DNA from: Candidatus Cloacimonetes bacterium HGW-Cloacimonetes-1
Lineage (GTDB): Bacteria; Cloacimonadota; Cloacimonadia; Cloacimonadales; Cloacimonadaceae
Length of the DNA stretch: 64,000 nt
Direction of reading: 5' to 3'
Assembly: GCA_002841975.1 (NCBI GenBank)
Contig: PHBQ01000002.1
Location: forward strand, 1 to 64,000
Numbering within the stretch: the stretch's first letter is position 1; every line of letters begins with the position of its first letter. Shown here in pieces: positions 63,458-64,000 of this stretch. The translations under genes were made by a program, and so were the position numbers. The notes under the pieces were generated by a model. That model did no database searches. It was not told the DNA's origin and saw only the letters and a program-made list of their open reading frames with translations.

Positions 63458-64000
63458 CTACTTAATCACACTCTTCACATAGTCAAAGATCTTCTTGATC
63501 GATGCTTCCGACAGATCAAACTTGATACCCAAAACCTCGTACAATTCCTTGATATTGAACTCCGAACTTTTACTCAAAAACTGTTGGAATCGGTAGATTG
63601 CGTCGTCATGATCCTTTTGATAGTGGCGATAGATCTGCCACACTCCCAAGAGCGACAAAGAAGTAAAGACATCATAAAATGGAAATTGATAAGTGGTAAA
63701 GTTCAAGAGCCACTGCCCGGAGATATATTCATCGTGGTCGTGATTTTTGAAACAGGGAAAATGCTCTTTGTAATAACTCAGGTAGCTTTCTTCCCGCTGT
63801 TGTGCTGTCCACTCTGGATGCGCATAGACATCCATCTCAAAACGATTGGAGCACAAGTTGCTATTAATGCGCAGGAGATCATCATCAAATTGGTAACGAA
63901 TGGCTGCTTTACGGTTCTTCTCATCAGGATAAAAATCCCCCCAGGAAGTTGTGGAGAGATAGACCATGGCCTGAGATGCTATTTCCCGCACATCCAAAGG
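63458..64000 (-). CDS. M3 family oligoendopeptidase (PepF-like), partial: C-terminal part
   Basis: The frame is open at the window edge, so the N-terminus and the HExxH site lie beyond it. About 180 residues are visible. They match the C-terminal helical region of M3B oligoendopeptidases by pattern: RFEMDVYAHPEWTAQQREES, a WLLNFTTYQFPFYDVFTSLS segment resembling the substrate-closing loop, HYQKDHDDAIYRFQQFLSK and a final ELYEVLGIKFDLSEASIKKI. This assignment is by resemblance alone. It would be the second M3 peptidase in the window and fits peptide catabolism. The downstream membrane protein is likely in the same operon. A start at TTG 63997 is unlikely to be real. Confidence 0.6.
   Translation of the reverse strand, partial: PLDVREIASQAMVYLSTTSWGDFYPDEKNRKAAIRYQFDDDLLRINSNLCSNRFEMDVYAHPEWTAQQREESYLSYYKEHFPCFKNHDHDEYISGQWLLNFTTYQFPFYDVFTSLSLLGVWQIYRHYQKDHDDAIYRFQQFLSKSSEFNIKELYEVLGIKFDLSEASIKKIFDYVKSVIK

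Overview
The window looks like chromosome of a Gram-negative, anaerobic, peptide- and amino-acid-fermenting bacterium, most likely of the phylum Cloacimonadota (WWE1). This placement is inference. It rests on secreted multidomain proteins ending in a YPNPFNP-type C-terminal sorting domain, a bifurcating-type [FeFe] hydrogenase operon behind Rex, a sensory [FeFe] hydrogenase, several peptidases, an Omp85-like barrel, AddAB-like recombination nucleases and moderate GC. No rRNA, tRNA, phage, insertion sequence with a transposase, or CRISPR array was seen.

Layout. 1-5.2 kb (minus): partial wrbA-like flavoprotein and two secreted proteins. 5.7-7.8 kb (plus): M3 oligopeptidase. 7.9-16.4 kb (minus): Ppx/GppA phosphatase, M42 aminopeptidase, two glycosyltransferases, a response regulator fused to a PP2C phosphatase and an RsbW-like ATPase, and a sensor kinase with a THI5-like periplasmic domain. 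16.8-22.5 kb (plus): TldD/TldE proteases, a 57-residue zinc-ribbon protein absent from long-ORF calling, an unknown membrane protein and an orphan XdhC. 22.7-28.6 kb (minus): two envelope proteins, a small kinase-fold protein and a SNF2 ATPase. 29.2-34.0 kb (plus): malic enzyme, radical SAM/SPASM protein, MurA and a nucleotide-sugar epimerase. 34.3-39.2 kb (plus): a 1634-residue surface protein with FN3 repeats. 39.6-41.2 kb: EttA-type ABC-F. 41.3-50.2 kb: DUF302 protein, Rex, hydCBA, a small ferredoxin, a HydS-like sensory hydrogenase and a PP2C phosphatase. 51-64 kb: 7TM sensor kinase, FecCD/BtuF-type transporter parts without an ATPase, Omp85-like barrel, addB/addA-like genes, a membrane protein and a partial M3 oligoendopeptidase.

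How it fits together. Peptidases supply amino acids; malic enzyme and HydABC handle carbon and redox; Rex and the HydS/phosphatase pair probably sense NADH and H2 respectively. Intergenic DNA carries several repeat families: a five-copy element built on CCCTCGTGA units, a 151-bp MITE-like element with 27-bp inverted ends, a 19-bp REP-like hairpin duplicated at two sites, GTGTCGCCC-type 19-mers, and a perfect 32-bp inverted repeat between the sensor kinase and response regulator genes. The most interesting points are the H2-sensing operon, a palindrome over the rex promoter, the paired kinase/phosphatase regulators, and the repeat families.
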